Positions 43,411-52,925 are shown, numbered from the stretch's first letter. The stretch: 64,000 nucleotides of DNA from Ktedonosporobacter rubrisoli (GCF_004208415.1 NZ_CP035758.1:8370001-8434000), one strand, 5' to 3'. Made by a program: numbers and translations. Notes: generated by a model from the sequence alone, not told the origin.

Positions 43411-44436
43411 ATGACATTCGAGGTTGAGGCTGCATATACCGAGTTACAATCACATTTTGGGAAGCGTGCATTGCGTAACGAGCCATTAGCGCGTCACAGC
43501 ACATTTGGAGTAGGTGGCCCGGCGGATATATGGGTCTCACTCGAAACGTCAGAGGAGCTAGTAGGGCTGGTAACCATGTGTTCAGAGCAGCGCTGGCCCC
43601 TCTTGTTGGTGGGTAATGGCACCAACGTGCTGTATGCCGATGCTGGCATACGGGGCATCGTAGCCCGCATAGCCCTCAATAGCTATAAAATCGAAGAAGA
43701 GGGTGCTGGCACGGCCCGCCTGTTTGCTGGAGCTGGCGTAAGCTGGCCGCGCCTCTTGAACGAACTGGCGGCCCTTGGCTGGGGTGGCCTGGAATTTGGT
43801 CCAGGCATTCCCGGCACGTTGGGAGGAGCGGTAATCAGCAATGCCGGCGCGCACAATAGCGATCTGGGCCAGGTTCTGGAGTGGGTCAGCGTCCTTGACG
43901 CACGGGAATGTGAGGAGCGAGCCGTTGCTCCGGTCGTTCGGCGCTATCGCCAGGCTGAGCTAGATTTGAGCTATCGGCATAGCCGCTTTCGCGCCCAGAG
44001 GCGCATCCAGTTTGATGAGCAGGGCTATCCCATTGCCGCCGAGCGTCGGCTCATCGAGCCAGCCGAGATCATCATGCAGGTCGAGGTACGCCTACGGCGT
44101 GAGGAGCCAGAGAAGCTGCGCGCCATCATTGCTGAGCATAAGCAGCATAGAAAGAGGACGCAGCCGCCGCAGCAGAGTGCGGGCTCGGTCTTCAAGAATC
44201 CGCCGGGGGATTATTCAGGCCGGCTCATCGAGGCCGCCGGCTTGAGGGGAATGATGTATGGCAAAGCGCAAATCTCGGAGCGCCATGCCAATTTTATTGT
44301 GAACACAGGTGGCGCCAGAGCCGCCGATGTAGCGGCACTTATCAGAGAAGCACGTAACCGCGTACACGAACAGTTTGGCGTGGATCTGGAGTTGGAAGTC
44401 GAGCTGCGCGGAGAGTGGAAGGTATCTGTACCATGA
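43411..44436 (+). CDS. murB: UDP-N-acetylenolpyruvoylglucosamine reductase
   Basis: 341 residues, FAD/NADPH enzyme making UDP-MurNAc. FAD-binding features are STFGVGGPADIW, GNGTNVLYADAGIRG and FGPGIPGTLGGAVISNAGAH; later SYRHSRF and the catalytic Ser region QQSAGSVFKNPPGDYSGRLI with the final catalytic Glu domain. Stop overlaps the ftsQ start (ATGA). Confidence 0.95.
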   Translation: MTFEVEAAYTELQSHFGKRALRNEPLARHSTFGVGGPADIWVSLETSEELVGLVTMCSEQRWPLLLVGNGTNVLYADAGIRGIVARIALNSYKIEEEGAGTARLFAGAGVSWPRLLNELAALGWGGLEFGPGIPGTLGGAVISNAGAHNSDLGQVLEWVSVLDARECEERAVAPVVRRYRQAELDLSYRHSRFRAQRRIQFDEQGYPIAAERRLIEPAEIIMQVEVRLRREEPEKLRAIIAEHKQHRKRTQPPQQSAGSVFKNPPGDYSGRLIEAAGLRGMMYGKAQISERHANFIVNTGGARAADVAALIREARNRVHEQFGVDLELEVELRGEWKVSVP

Positions 44437-45574
44437 CCGAAAAAAAACGCATACCAGAGCAGATGGCCGCACATAGCTACAGGCAGCAGGTCCCCGTCAG
44501 GAGGCCATATCAGGCCGAGAGGCGCGAGGCAACGCGTAAGCTACAGCGCGTGGTCACCATTCCAGATGCTGATCCATCCACTGCCTGGAACACCTTTGCG
44601 CAACGCCAGGAGCAGCGCCGGCAGGCTCGGGCCCAGCCCAGGAAATATGTGCGCATGGTAGCCCGAACCTATGCCCAGACCGGTACCCAGGCTCCGCATG
44701 GCCGGCGTAGAGTCGTGCATCGCTCGTTGGCCTCCCACCACAGTTCACCCGTGCCTGTGCGCAGCGGGCGCCGCGGCAAGCGGGGCTTTCTCTGGAGGCT
44801 CCTGAGCTTGCTGGCAGTCTGTCTCGTTCTGCTGGTAGGGGCCAGCTTTCTGCTGAGCAGCAGCGCTTTTCGCATCGCCCAGGTCAGCGTCTCGGGCACC
44901 CATAACAGCGTGCTCATCCACAATATCCAGAGCATGGGGATGCAGGGACAGAATATCTTTCTTGTCGATGTAGAGGCCCTGACCCAGCATATAGAGGCAT
45001 CCCCACTGGTGGCCTCGGCCAGCTTGAGCAAGCAATGGCCCGATCAGCTGGCCGTCAGCGTGAGTGAACGCACCCCTGTGCTGCTCTGGCAGACAGCGCA
45101 GGGCACCTATGCAGTTGATCGGCAAGGTGTCATTATCGCCCCGGTGACCGAGATCAGCGGGGCCGCGCAGTTGCACACGGTAGTAGAGGCCAGCCCTCAG
45201 CAGAAGGAGCAGGGGAAAGCGGCTCCGGCGATACGTCCTGGCATGCGCCTGCAGCCAGTCAACATCGCCTTTGCCGCAGAGATCTTTGATCTACTCCCCA
45301 AAATGACTGGTATCAATGCGTTTAAGCTGCTTTACGATGGTACAATGTATGTTAATGCCAATGATGAGCCAGGGGCGGCTAATGGAAATGGATCATATAG
45401 AATCGAGAGCTCAACAGGCTGGATAGCTTATCTGGGGGGGGAGATGACGCTAATCCGCTGGAGAACAAGCTAATTGAATTGCAGCAGATTCTGGCCCTGG
45501 CCCAGAAGGAGCAGCTCAAGCTGGCCACGGTCGATCTGCGTTACGGCTTGCATCCAGTGTTCACGTTAAAGTAA
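44433..45574 (+). CDS. ftsQ: FtsQ/DivIB cell division protein, frameshifted at a G8 run
   Basis: A bitopic division protein. A basic N-terminal extension of about 110 residues precedes a membrane helix (LLSLLAVCLVLLVGASFLLS), a POTRA domain (FRIAQVSVSGTHNSVLIHNI) and a beta domain. As sequenced, the frame stops at 45473. Past a run of eight G (45434-45441), reading with one extra G continues as DDANPLENKLIELQQILALA, then LATVDLRYGLHPVFTLK and a stop at 45574, which is the expected FtsQ C terminus. Restored length about 380 residues. Either the read lacks one G or the gene is slippage-prone; ctaG has the same type of lesion. Confidence 0.85.
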
Positions 45575-45663
45575 GATGCAGCAAAATAGAGATAATGAGC
45601 AAATATTTATTATAGGGTTTGTAGTGCGTCTCACAAATGTACCGCCCAATAGGAGCGTATATC

Positions 45664-46899
45664 GTGCAAGAGCGGGTGATCGTCGGGATCGACGTTGGAA
45701 CAACAAAAATCTGTGTCCTGGTTGGCGAGCTTGATCGCGACGGGAAGCTGAACATTGTTGGCGTTGGCACCTGCCCTTCACAGGGTTTGCGCCGCGGGGT
45801 GGTGGTGAATATTGAAGAGACCGTCACTTCAATTGCAGCGGCGCTAGATCGTGCAGAACGCCTTTCAGGAAAGAAAATCGTCACAGCCTACGTAGGAATC
45901 GCAGGCAGCCACATCGAATCGGATAATAGTAAAGGCTTTGTTGCCATCTCGCCTAGCCATCGGGATATCGTCCAGAACGATATTAGCCGTGCTATTGAAG
46001 TCGCCCGCGCCGTCGCTATTCCGGCGAATCGCGAGGTGATCCATGTTATTCCTCGCGGCTATGTCGTAGACGGCCAGGAGGGCATTAAAAATCCTATTGG
46101 TATGTCAGGCTTCCGCCTGGAAGTAGAGACGCACATCATAACCGGCGCTGTATCCTCTATCCACAACTTAATTAAATGTGTGCATAAGGCCCACATCGAG
46201 ATTGAGGATCTAGTGCTGGAGCCACTGGCCTCCAGTGAAGCAGTGCTGGAAGATGGAGAGACAGACCTGGGCGTAGCGCTGGTTGATATCGGCGGAGGCA
46301 CCACAGACATTGCTATCTTTACCGATGGTGCCATCTGGCAGAGCGTGGTTTTACCGATTGGCGGAAACCTGATCACCAGCGATATCGCCATCGGGCTACG
46401 CCTCTCGCCCGGCGTTGCCGAGGAACTAAAGATTACGTATGGACATTGTGATCCATCTACTATTGATGACGATGATATGATCGACTTGTCGCAATTCATG
46501 CCTGACTGCAATGACCTGGTTCCGCGCCGATTGCTGGCTGAGATCATTCAAGCGCGCGTGGAAGAACTATTCAGTATGGTACATGAAGAGATCAAAAAAT
46601 CAGGGTATGATGGATTATTACCTGCGGGGGTGGTCATCACTGGTGGGACGGCTGAGTTGCCGGGCATTCTGGAAGTTGCCGGGCGTACGCTTGATTTGCC
46701 GGCACGCATCGGAACTCCACTGGGTTTGCATGGCCTGGCCGATTCAATTTGCAGGCCCGCTTATTCTACGGCGGTCGGGTTGCTGATCTGGGGCTTGCGT
46801 CACTCTTCTTTCCTCATCGAGGAGGAAGAACCAGAGGAGGAAGGGCCTATGGATTTTGTATCGCGTTTTGGCCGCTGGCTGCGGGCATTTATTCCTTAA
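45664..46899 (+). CDS. ftsA: Cell division protein FtsA
   Basis: About 411 residues, actin-like ATPase that anchors FtsZ to the membrane. Phosphate-1 loop VGIDVGTTKICVLVG, the SHS2/1C domain (about 80-165), DIGGGTTDIAIF as phosphate-2 and ITGGTAELPG as the adenosine motif. The last residues MDFVSRFGRWLRAFIP form the amphipathic membrane-targeting helix. GTG 45664 is favoured by AGGAG 8 nt upstream; an in-frame ATG at 45637 has no such site. Confidence 0.95.
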   Translation: MQERVIVGIDVGTTKICVLVGELDRDGKLNIVGVGTCPSQGLRRGVVVNIEETVTSIAAALDRAERLSGKKIVTAYVGIAGSHIESDNSKGFVAISPSHRDIVQNDISRAIEVARAVAIPANREVIHVIPRGYVVDGQEGIKNPIGMSGFRLEVETHIITGAVSSIHNLIKCVHKAHIEIEDLVLEPLASSEAVLEDGETDLGVALVDIGGGTTDIAIFTDGAIWQSVVLPIGGNLITSDIAIGLRLSPGVAEELKITYGHCDPSTIDDDDMIDLSQFMPDCNDLVPRRLLAEIIQARVEELFSMVHEEIKKSGYDGLLPAGVVITGGTAELPGILEVAGRTLDLPARIGTPLGLHGLADSICRPAYSTAVGLLIWGLRHSSFLIEEEEPEEEGPMDFVSRFGRWLRAFIP

Positions 46900-46982
46900 G
46901 ACGTAGTTTCTGATGTGTAGCACAAACGGGACCTCTCGTTCGTTCTATAGATGAGAGACTCGAAAAAAGGGGGCCACGAAAT

Positions 46983-48473
46983 ATGTTACCAATGGGAAAT
47001 CATCAACTCGAAGGCTTCGCCCAGATCCGTGTAATCGGCGTTGGGGGCGGCGGCAGTAATGCGGTCAATCGCATGATTATGGCCAATATGATGGGGATCG
47101 AGTTTATTGCCATCAATACAGATGCCCAGGCCTTGCTGCTCACTGAGGCACCACGCCGCATTCGCATCGGCGATAAGCTTACTCGTGGCCTCGGTGCAGG
47201 TGGCAACCCTAGCATTGGCATGAAGGCCGCTGAAGAGAATACAGAAGAGATTTACGAGGCGCTAAAGGGCTCTGATATGGTCTTCATTACGGCTGGTATG
47301 GGGGGTGGAACCGGTACTGGGGCCAGCCCGGTGGTGGCACAGATTGCTCGCGAGTTAGGGGCGCTGACTGTCGGCGTGGTCACAAAACCCTTTACTTTCG
47401 AGGGCAAGAAGCGTTTGCTGTCCGCCGAGGAGGGGATCGCTAATCTGAAGCAGCACGTGGATACGCTGATCACCGTGCCTAATGATCGCCTCTTGCAGGT
47501 GGCAGATAAGCGCATGCCGCTCTCGGAGGCCTTCCGCCTTGCCGATGATGTGTTGCGCCAGGGCATTCAGGGTATCAGCGATCTAATTACCGTGCCCGGT
47601 CTGATCAATCTCGACTTCGCTGATGTCAAGACGATTATGTCGGCGGCGGGCTCGGCGTTGATGGCGATTGGTGAGGCCAGCGGTGAGACGCGGGCCGTGG
47701 ATGCTGCTCAGCAGGCCATCGCCAGTCCTCTGCTGGATATCGATATCAGCGGGGCCCGCGGTGTGCTCTTCAATATCACGGGTGGCATGGATATGACGCT
47801 CTTTGAGGTGCACGAGGCCGCCGATATTATTAGTCGCGCAGCCCATCCCGAGGCGAATATTATCTTTGGCGCGGTGCAAGATCCTAACTTTGATGGCAAG
47901 GTCAAAATTACTGTCATTGCCACTGGCTTCGATATCGATAGTGGACGGCCGATAACGGCTTCGCACGCGGCTCCGCCCAATCATCCCTATCAGTATACCC
48001 AGCAAACGCCACGTCCGCCCGAGTACGATAGAAGCAAGCTGTATCAGATGGCCAATGGAAGCTCGCCGGCGCGCTCGTCTACGGGCTATGTGATGCCATC
48101 GACAACACCTGAGTCGGCAAGTGTATCCAATCACCCAACGGGTCCTTTGCCCTCGGCGGCTGATGTCTCGTCGGCCCGCGCTCAGCAGCAAGCTAACCTA
48201 TCTGATACGGGGCGCCAGCGCGTAGTGAAGCCGCCTATGTCTGAAATGGGCGATGTGGATGTCGAGAACTTCGATCTGAGCAATGAGTCGTCTAGCCTGG
48301 AGAATAACACGCGCAGCCTGCCGGTGCCTGAGCCGGAGGCCCGCCCAATTCAGCAACGACCGGCTACTCAGCAGCGCCATATTCGGCGCCTGGATCGAGG
48401 GGCAGAGCTACCAAATCGCAACACGCCCTCTGGCGATGTGATCGATATCCCGGCCTTTTTGCGCCGACGCTAA
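46983..48473 (+). CDS. ftsZ: Cell division protein FtsZ
   Basis: 496-residue tubulin-like GTPase forming the Z ring. GTP-binding motifs are IGVGGGGSNAVNRMI, the tubulin signature GGGTGTGASPVVA and NLDFADVKTIM (T7 region). After about 325 the sequence is a long Pro/Ser/Gln-rich linker of about 155 residues, ending in the conserved C-terminal peptide DVIDIPAFLRRR that binds FtsA. The long linker and basic end are characteristic of Gram-positive-type FtsZ. Last gene of the cluster. Confidence 0.96.
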   Translation: MLPMGNHQLEGFAQIRVIGVGGGGSNAVNRMIMANMMGIEFIAINTDAQALLLTEAPRRIRIGDKLTRGLGAGGNPSIGMKAAEENTEEIYEALKGSDMVFITAGMGGGTGTGASPVVAQIARELGALTVGVVTKPFTFEGKKRLLSAEEGIANLKQHVDTLITVPNDRLLQVADKRMPLSEAFRLADDVLRQGIQGISDLITVPGLINLDFADVKTIMSAAGSALMAIGEASGETRAVDAAQQAIASPLLDIDISGARGVLFNITGGMDMTLFEVHEAADIISRAAHPEANIIFGAVQDPNFDGKVKITVIATGFDIDSGRPITASHAAPPNHPYQYTQQTPRPPEYDRSKLYQMANGSSPARSSTGYVMPSTTPESASVSNHPTGPLPSAADVSSARAQQQANLSDTGRQRVVKPPMSEMGDVDVENFDLSNESSSLENNTRSLPVPEPEARPIQQRPATQQRHIRRLDRGAELPNRNTPSGDVIDIPAFLRRR

Positions 48474-49004
48474 ACTATACAGAGCTAAAAACACTCTCCA
48501 ATGGAGAGATAATGAAGCACGCTGCATAATTGCTTGGCGGCGTGCCTGTTGTGCATGTAAAGAGCATGTTGCGAGGTGTGGGTGGGATAATGGTTTGAAA
48601 ACTGTTAGCGCGCAGCATGCTCCAGCCTCTTTGGGATCGCCCGTGGTACTGTGCTCTTCCTGTTGATTTTCTTCTTGCAAGGTCCATGGACAGGACCCCC
48701 TCTCGGCGGGCCTGATGCTTACGCCATTTGCTGCAGCGTTTATACTCGTTGGGCCGTTGAGCGGTCGCCTGTCGGATCGTGTAGGATCGCGGCTGCTGGC
48801 TCCCATTGGATTAGATATATCAGCGCAATGAATCGCAAGCCGTAGCGCTCTTTTTACAAGGAGTCCATACGGCATTCCTTGCCTCCTGTGTTATAAGCGT
48901 GATTGCGATGATAGTCGCTGCCTGGCGTCCCGCTCACTGATGAACTGGCCAGCGCTTGGGGATGCCTCGGCGGATGGAATGAGGTTTGCAGGACAAAAAA
49001 GAAA
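48474..49004. other. Region after ftsZ without a supported gene
   Basis: About 530 bp. A compact hairpin CTCTCCA/TGGAGAG (48494-48508) follows ftsZ by 20 bp but lacks a T tract. No protein frame is convincing. Confidence 0.4.
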
Positions 49005-49026
49005 GGGCCGCAAATCCACGCGGCCC
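49005..49026 (-). terminator. Terminator of the BON-protein gene
   Basis: GGGCCGC (49005-49011) and GCGGCCC (49020-49026) form a 7-bp stem. On the minus strand a T tract (TTTCTTTTTTG) follows directly. It ends the gene at 49044-49835. Confidence 0.8.
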
Positions 49027-49043
49027 GTTCTCTTTGTTTGCGC

Positions 49044-49835
49044 TTAAATCTTGTTGCGGGTCTTGCCGAGATTGCCAGGAATCTCCTTGTTCAAACCAAT
49101 ATGGTTGACGACAACCCGAACGCCGGGGATGCCGATCATTTCGCGCTCAAGCATATATTTCATATTGTTGCTGGGGACATTGCCGTACAGATGCAGGATA
49201 TAGTTCTCAACAAGAATTGAGAGATCCTGCGATCCTTCCAGCTTGCCATCTGCCCGCAATTTTTCCATGCGCGCATTGGCCAGGTTCAAGATCACATCTT
49301 CAGCAACAACGAAATTACGCACGTCAAGGACGCCGGGCAGTTGACGTAGCTCGTCCTCCAACTCCTGACGCTGGGCCTCTAGCTCAACCTTACCATAGAG
49401 CGCCAGAATTACACCCTCGCTGCTCTCTTGATCAAGCTCAACCTTGACCGGATGTGTGCTATAGGCAGTGCTGCTGACGGTCACAGAGTGCTCAACCAGC
49501 TCCCGTGCCTCATCCAGTACTTTTGTAGCTACAATTGGGCCGCTAAATTCTGCACTTGCTGCGTGCGAGCCGCCAAACGGATCTTCAAGGCCCCAGCCCA
49601 GGATACCCACGAGGACAAGAATGCCCCCCAAAATAGCGAGATAGGGAGTATCAGGGATGAATAGCAAGCCTGCTATGGTAATCAAGATCGCCGCACTCAG
49701 GATGAGCGGCCAGAGGCTAGGATTGGGCAGGTGAATATGATGACTTTCCTCCTCCTCCACTCCTATTTCTTGATCTACATTCAGGGACTTCAATTCGTCC
49801 TCTGAGAGATTCGTGCTTTGAAGAGAAGTTTCCAT
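49044..49835 (-). CDS. Membrane protein with two BON domains and a CtaF-like 2-TM module
   Basis: 263 residues from ATG 49835 (GGAGGAG upstream). An acidic N terminus (1-35) leads to two membrane helices at about 42-82 (PSLWPLILSAAILITIAGLL, then LAILGGILVLVGILGWGLED). This stretch closely follows the small oxidase subunit encoded at 58962 (PSYWPLALACSIAVTLAGLM, LGVALIIASIIGWGVE). Two BON-like domains follow: one around ALYGKVELEAQRQELEDELR (146-165) and one around HLYGNVPSNNMKYMLEREMI (215-234). BON domains bind phospholipid or other surfaces. Function unknown; a stress or respiratory-complex role is possible. Own promoter at 49903-49931. Confidence 0.85.
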   Translation of the reverse strand: METSLQSTNLSEDELKSLNVDQEIGVEEEESHHIHLPNPSLWPLILSAAILITIAGLLFIPDTPYLAILGGILVLVGILGWGLEDPFGGSHAASAEFSGPIVATKVLDEARELVEHSVTVSSTAYSTHPVKVELDQESSEGVILALYGKVELEAQRQELEDELRQLPGVLDVRNFVVAEDVILNLANARMEKLRADGKLEGSQDLSILVENYILHLYGNVPSNNMKYMLEREMIGIPGVRVVVNHIGLNKEIPGNLGKTRNKI

Positions 49836-49902
49836 AAGCTCTCCTCCGAGAATGATTACAGTCAAAGAGGACAGAAAATTTGTAGATTTGTCCTGCTATT
49901 TA

Positions 49903-49931
49903 AGCATACCAAATCTATACTGTTCGTGCAA
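49903..49931 (-). promoter_or_regulatory. Promoter of the BON-protein gene
   Basis: Minus-strand TTGCAC (49931-49926), 17-nt spacer and extended -10 TGGTATGCT (TATGCT at 49908-49903). It lies about 70 bp above the start codon. Confidence 0.6.
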
Positions 49932-50018
49932 GTTGATGCCTGGCTGCTCACAGCTATCAAGTTCTCGTTCTTAGTGCCGCCTGAGGGCGGCAAGGAGGGG
50001 AAAAAATCGGAGCCAAAT

Positions 50019-50094
50019 CCGCTAGGTCGCGGCGCATCCGCTAGATCGCGGCGCATCCGCTAGGTCGCGGCGCATCCGCTAGATCGCGATCTAG
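50019..50094. repeat. Tandem 19-bp repeat with alternating variants, ending in a palindrome
   Basis: Four units of 19 bp at 50019, 50038, 50057 and 50076, basic form CCGCTAGGTCGCGGCGCAT. Position 8 alternates G, A, G, A, so the higher unit is 38 bp. The last unit is altered after CGCG to make the perfect 16-bp palindrome CTAGATCGCGATCTAG (50079-50094). No gene is seen between 49866 and 50260. Confidence 0.85.
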
Positions 50095-50260
50095 CCTCCA
50101 CGCCCCAGCAGGGAATATGCAGGTTTCCTGTGTCTTCCTCCTCAAAAATTTAGCTGTGAAAGCCTTTGGCCCTGCTATGGTTTGGATTCAGGGGACAGGC
50201 CAGCGTGGAATTGCTAGCATTATGCTGCCAGGCGTCCCAGTGGACAGCCCCAGACCATTC

Positions 50261-50758
50261 TTATAGATCCGGCGCGGCAAGGTGGTGCATACCAAGCACG
50301 AAGCCCAGCTCGCCGCCATGATGCATATCATGCTCTATCACATGCCAGATGATATACTGGCGCGTGTAGGTATGTGTCTTGCCCTCGTGCTCCCAGGTAT
50401 AGATATGCTCTAGATCCGATGGTGTCGCCGTCCAGCGCCCAAGGCAGGACCATAGCGTTTCCCACGTCACCTCAAGCCCGTGCGTCAGCTCAGCAGTTGT
50501 GAACGGCCCCTGGCCCTCCTGATCCCAATCGGCTATCTGCTTCGCCTCAAGATCGCCTTCACCCATGACAAAATGATACCAGGCGGCGCGGCACGCGACG
50601 ATGTGTGTGATGAGCTCGCCAATCGAACGCAGATGCGGTGCCGCCCGCAGCTTCAATTGTTCTGCCGTTAATGGTTGCGTGGCTTGCAGCAGATGATTCT
50701 GATATATATCCCATCCTTTGTACACCTCGGTTAAGGAAATAGCTTGCTCATTACTCAT
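50261..50758 (-). CDS. DinB-family protein
   Basis: 165 residues with the four-helix DinB/YfiT fold that binds a divalent metal through three His. Candidates are H in ELITHIVACRAAW and the pair in HVIEHDMHHGGEL near the C terminus. Some members are thiol-dependent (bacillithiol or mycothiol) transferases and others are DNA-damage-induced proteins of unknown role. GAGGAG lies 9 nt before ATG 50758. Single gene. Confidence 0.85.
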   Translation of the reverse strand: MSNEQAISLTEVYKGWDIYQNHLLQATQPLTAEQLKLRAAPHLRSIGELITHIVACRAAWYHFVMGEGDLEAKQIADWDQEGQGPFTTAELTHGLEVTWETLWSCLGRWTATPSDLEHIYTWEHEGKTHTYTRQYIIWHVIEHDMHHGGELGFVLGMHHLAAPDL

Positions 50759-50935
50759 ACAACGAAACTCCTCTCATGTTCTCGACGTCTTCTGTCGCTG
50801 GTTTGGCATAAAAATGCTCATTTTCGTGCCGCATTTGAGACAAGAGATGTTGTCCTGGCTTATCTGGAGGCTGGCAGTTTAAGAATATGGTGTATGCTTC
50901 GCTTGCTCGGGGCGTCGAGGAAATAGTTGGCCCAT

Positions 50936-51925
50936 CTATAGGTTGATCTGATATTGCAATAACTCCTCTTCCAGCTCTTGCCAGGTAATATCTTCGGCCT
51001 GCAGGCGCGTGAGCGATTGCTGATGGCGCGTGGCCTGGATCATGCGCTTCGTTACGCGTTGCTGAAAGCTCGCGATTATCCCTTGCTGCTGAGCCAGAGG
51101 AGGCATGATGCCCAGCTCAATGTCGGCCAAAGGATAAAACTGCTCGCGCTCGATGGCAAGCACAAGAAGCTCGGTATACTGCTGGGCCAGGTCCAGCAGA
51201 GATTGCTTAAAATAATTAGCCTGCACGCTCAAAAGAGTAAGGCAGCCAGCGGCGTGGTCGGAGAGCAAGATAGGAAAGGCGGCAGCGCTCTCCACAATTT
51301 CGGTAGTATGCGTTGGAAAGAGATGGAGCAGTTCTTCCCGGCTCTGCACGACCGTAGGGTGCCCGCTCAGTAGCGCGTGCCCACTTTGCGACTCGGCGCC
51401 AAAAAATTGCGTCTGGTGCTCGATGTAATGACCCCAGACGGGCATGCCACGCATCTCAGTGATGCGCAAGCTGCGCACTTTCTTGTCGTGCGAGGGAGGG
51501 ACGCATTGGGAAATAATCGCGAGCAAGCCCTGACGATGGGGGTCAAAATGGCCAAGGATTTGCGTTAAGATAAGTGTGCGCACTGCCGAGCCTCTCAGGA
51601 GAAGAGGGCTGCTTGAATGCGTATTCAAGGCCTGGGCGTAGAACGAAGAGGGAATTTCCGGGGAAATGTCGGCGCCCGCATTGAGATCAATCGAAAAGTG
51701 CGGATGTTCTATAGCAATGAGCTCTGCCAGCTGCTTCCGATACTGTGGAAGCGCATTGATAAGCATGTGCAGATTCTCAGGCCGCGGGGTTGATTTGCCC
51801 GTGGCCCATCGTGAAAGCGTAATGGGATTGATATCCAGCGCCTTGGCGATCCGCTGTCTCTCCGGCAGATCACTAATTATTCTGGCTAGCAGTTCACGCC
51901 ATGTTTGTGGATCTTCTATATTCAT
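50936..51925 (-). CDS. HTH-GAF regulatory protein
   Basis: 329 residues. The N-terminal XRE-like HTH (about 18-65: ERQRIAKALDINPITLSRWA, TGKSTPRPENLHMLINALPQ) is followed by a GAF-like sensor domain (about 120-270: FPILLSDHAAGCLTLLSVQA and neighbouring strands). A C-terminal helical segment ends the protein. It probably regulates transcription in response to a small ligand. The 340 bp upstream to SCO contain no gene. Confidence 0.78.
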   Translation of the reverse strand: MNIEDPQTWRELLARIISDLPERQRIAKALDINPITLSRWATGKSTPRPENLHMLINALPQYRKQLAELIAIEHPHFSIDLNAGADISPEIPSSFYAQALNTHSSSPLLLRGSAVRTLILTQILGHFDPHRQGLLAIISQCVPPSHDKKVRSLRITEMRGMPVWGHYIEHQTQFFGAESQSGHALLSGHPTVVQSREELLHLFPTHTTEIVESAAAFPILLSDHAAGCLTLLSVQANYFKQSLLDLAQQYTELLVLAIEREQFYPLADIELGIMPPLAQQQGIIASFQQRVTKRMIQATRHQQSLTRLQAEDITWQELEEELLQYQINL

Positions 51926-52265
51926 AATTTTTGACTGAGAAAAGCTGAAATAACGCTACAAATAAACTCTAGTATATGCATAAGAGATTGCTTCGCTGAA
52001 CACTTGCCACTTTAAAGCATAACTTATGATGTAGAAACAGTCAATGAGAAAAGGGGTCCATCTAATGTTTCTTGTGCACGGGAGTGACAAATTTTAATTT
52101 TTTACTAATGCATGTATAAAAAGCAATGAATGAAAGAATAGAGCGGATTCGCTTTATGAAGTAACCCGGCCACTTGCCTCGATTGAGCGAGCTAGAGAGC
52201 AAAAAAATAAAGGCTGCTCATCTCCTAATATATAGCTAGAAGACAGGCAGCCAGGTAGCTCAAAT
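51926..52265. other. AT-rich intergenic region
   Basis: About 340 bp between the HTH-GAF gene and the stop of the SCO gene, both on the minus strand. I see no gene. A possible stem GGCTGC/GCAGCC near 52212-52254 may end the SCO/heme A operon but is weak. Confidence 0.35.
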
Positions 52266-52907
52266 TTACTTCTTAAGCAGCAGCTTCAGGTTGGCCGCTA
52301 GCTGAGATGGTGTAAAATCGTTATCCATAAAGAGTCGTTCATGCCCCTGTTGATCGATAAGATACAGACCCATACTATGATTCACCTGGTCACCCTGGGT
52401 CTGGGCCAGAATGCTGTAGGACGACCACACAGGCGAGAGTTGCTGCTGAGTGCCTACCAGATAATGCCAGTAATCTTGCATATTATGGGACTGCGAAAAG
52501 TTGAGCGCAGCCGCCGTATTGTCGCGTTTGGGGTCCGTGCTTACCGCAATAATGCCGATATCGTGCGCATCGCTGCCCAGCATCTGCATGGTTGAATGCA
52601 GCTTCTCAGCGGTGAGAGGGCACACATCGGGGCAATGCGTATACATAAAGGTAAGGATAACCGGCTTGCCCTGAAATTGCGCGAGCGAAACCGGCTTGCC
52701 AAACTGATCGGTAAGGCTAAAATTAGGCGCGATCCTGCTATCCAGTTCCGTGCCCTGCAGGCCCGACGAGCTAGATGAACTGCTGCTCATGTTAGCCGTA
52801 GCCGGCACCTGTGCATGCTGACGCTGTATAAGCGCAACCGTAATAACCACCAGTATAGCCAGTGTAATAACTGAGAGCCGTGAGGCAAGGCGCCAATTCA
52901 TAGTCAT
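52266..52907 (-). CDS. SCO1/SenC-family copper chaperone for cytochrome oxidase
   Basis: 213 residues. An N-terminal membrane anchor (about 8-26) is followed by a Ser-rich linker and a thioredoxin-like domain with the copper-binding CPDVC (in YTHCPDVCPLTAEKL) and the distal His in NHSMGLYLID. SCO proteins deliver copper to the CuA centre of cytochrome oxidase subunit II outside the membrane. It lies directly downstream of the fused heme A synthase gene (18-nt gap) and near the caa3 operon. Confidence 0.92.
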   Translation of the reverse strand: MTMNWRLASRLSVITLAILVVITVALIQRQHAQVPATANMSSSSSSSSGLQGTELDSRIAPNFSLTDQFGKPVSLAQFQGKPVILTFMYTHCPDVCPLTAEKLHSTMQMLGSDAHDIGIIAVSTDPKRDNTAAALNFSQSHNMQDYWHYLVGTQQQLSPVWSSYSILAQTQGDQVNHSMGLYLIDQQGHERLFMDNDFTPSQLAANLKLLLKK

Positions 52908-52925
52908 TTTAAAACTCTTTAGTGC

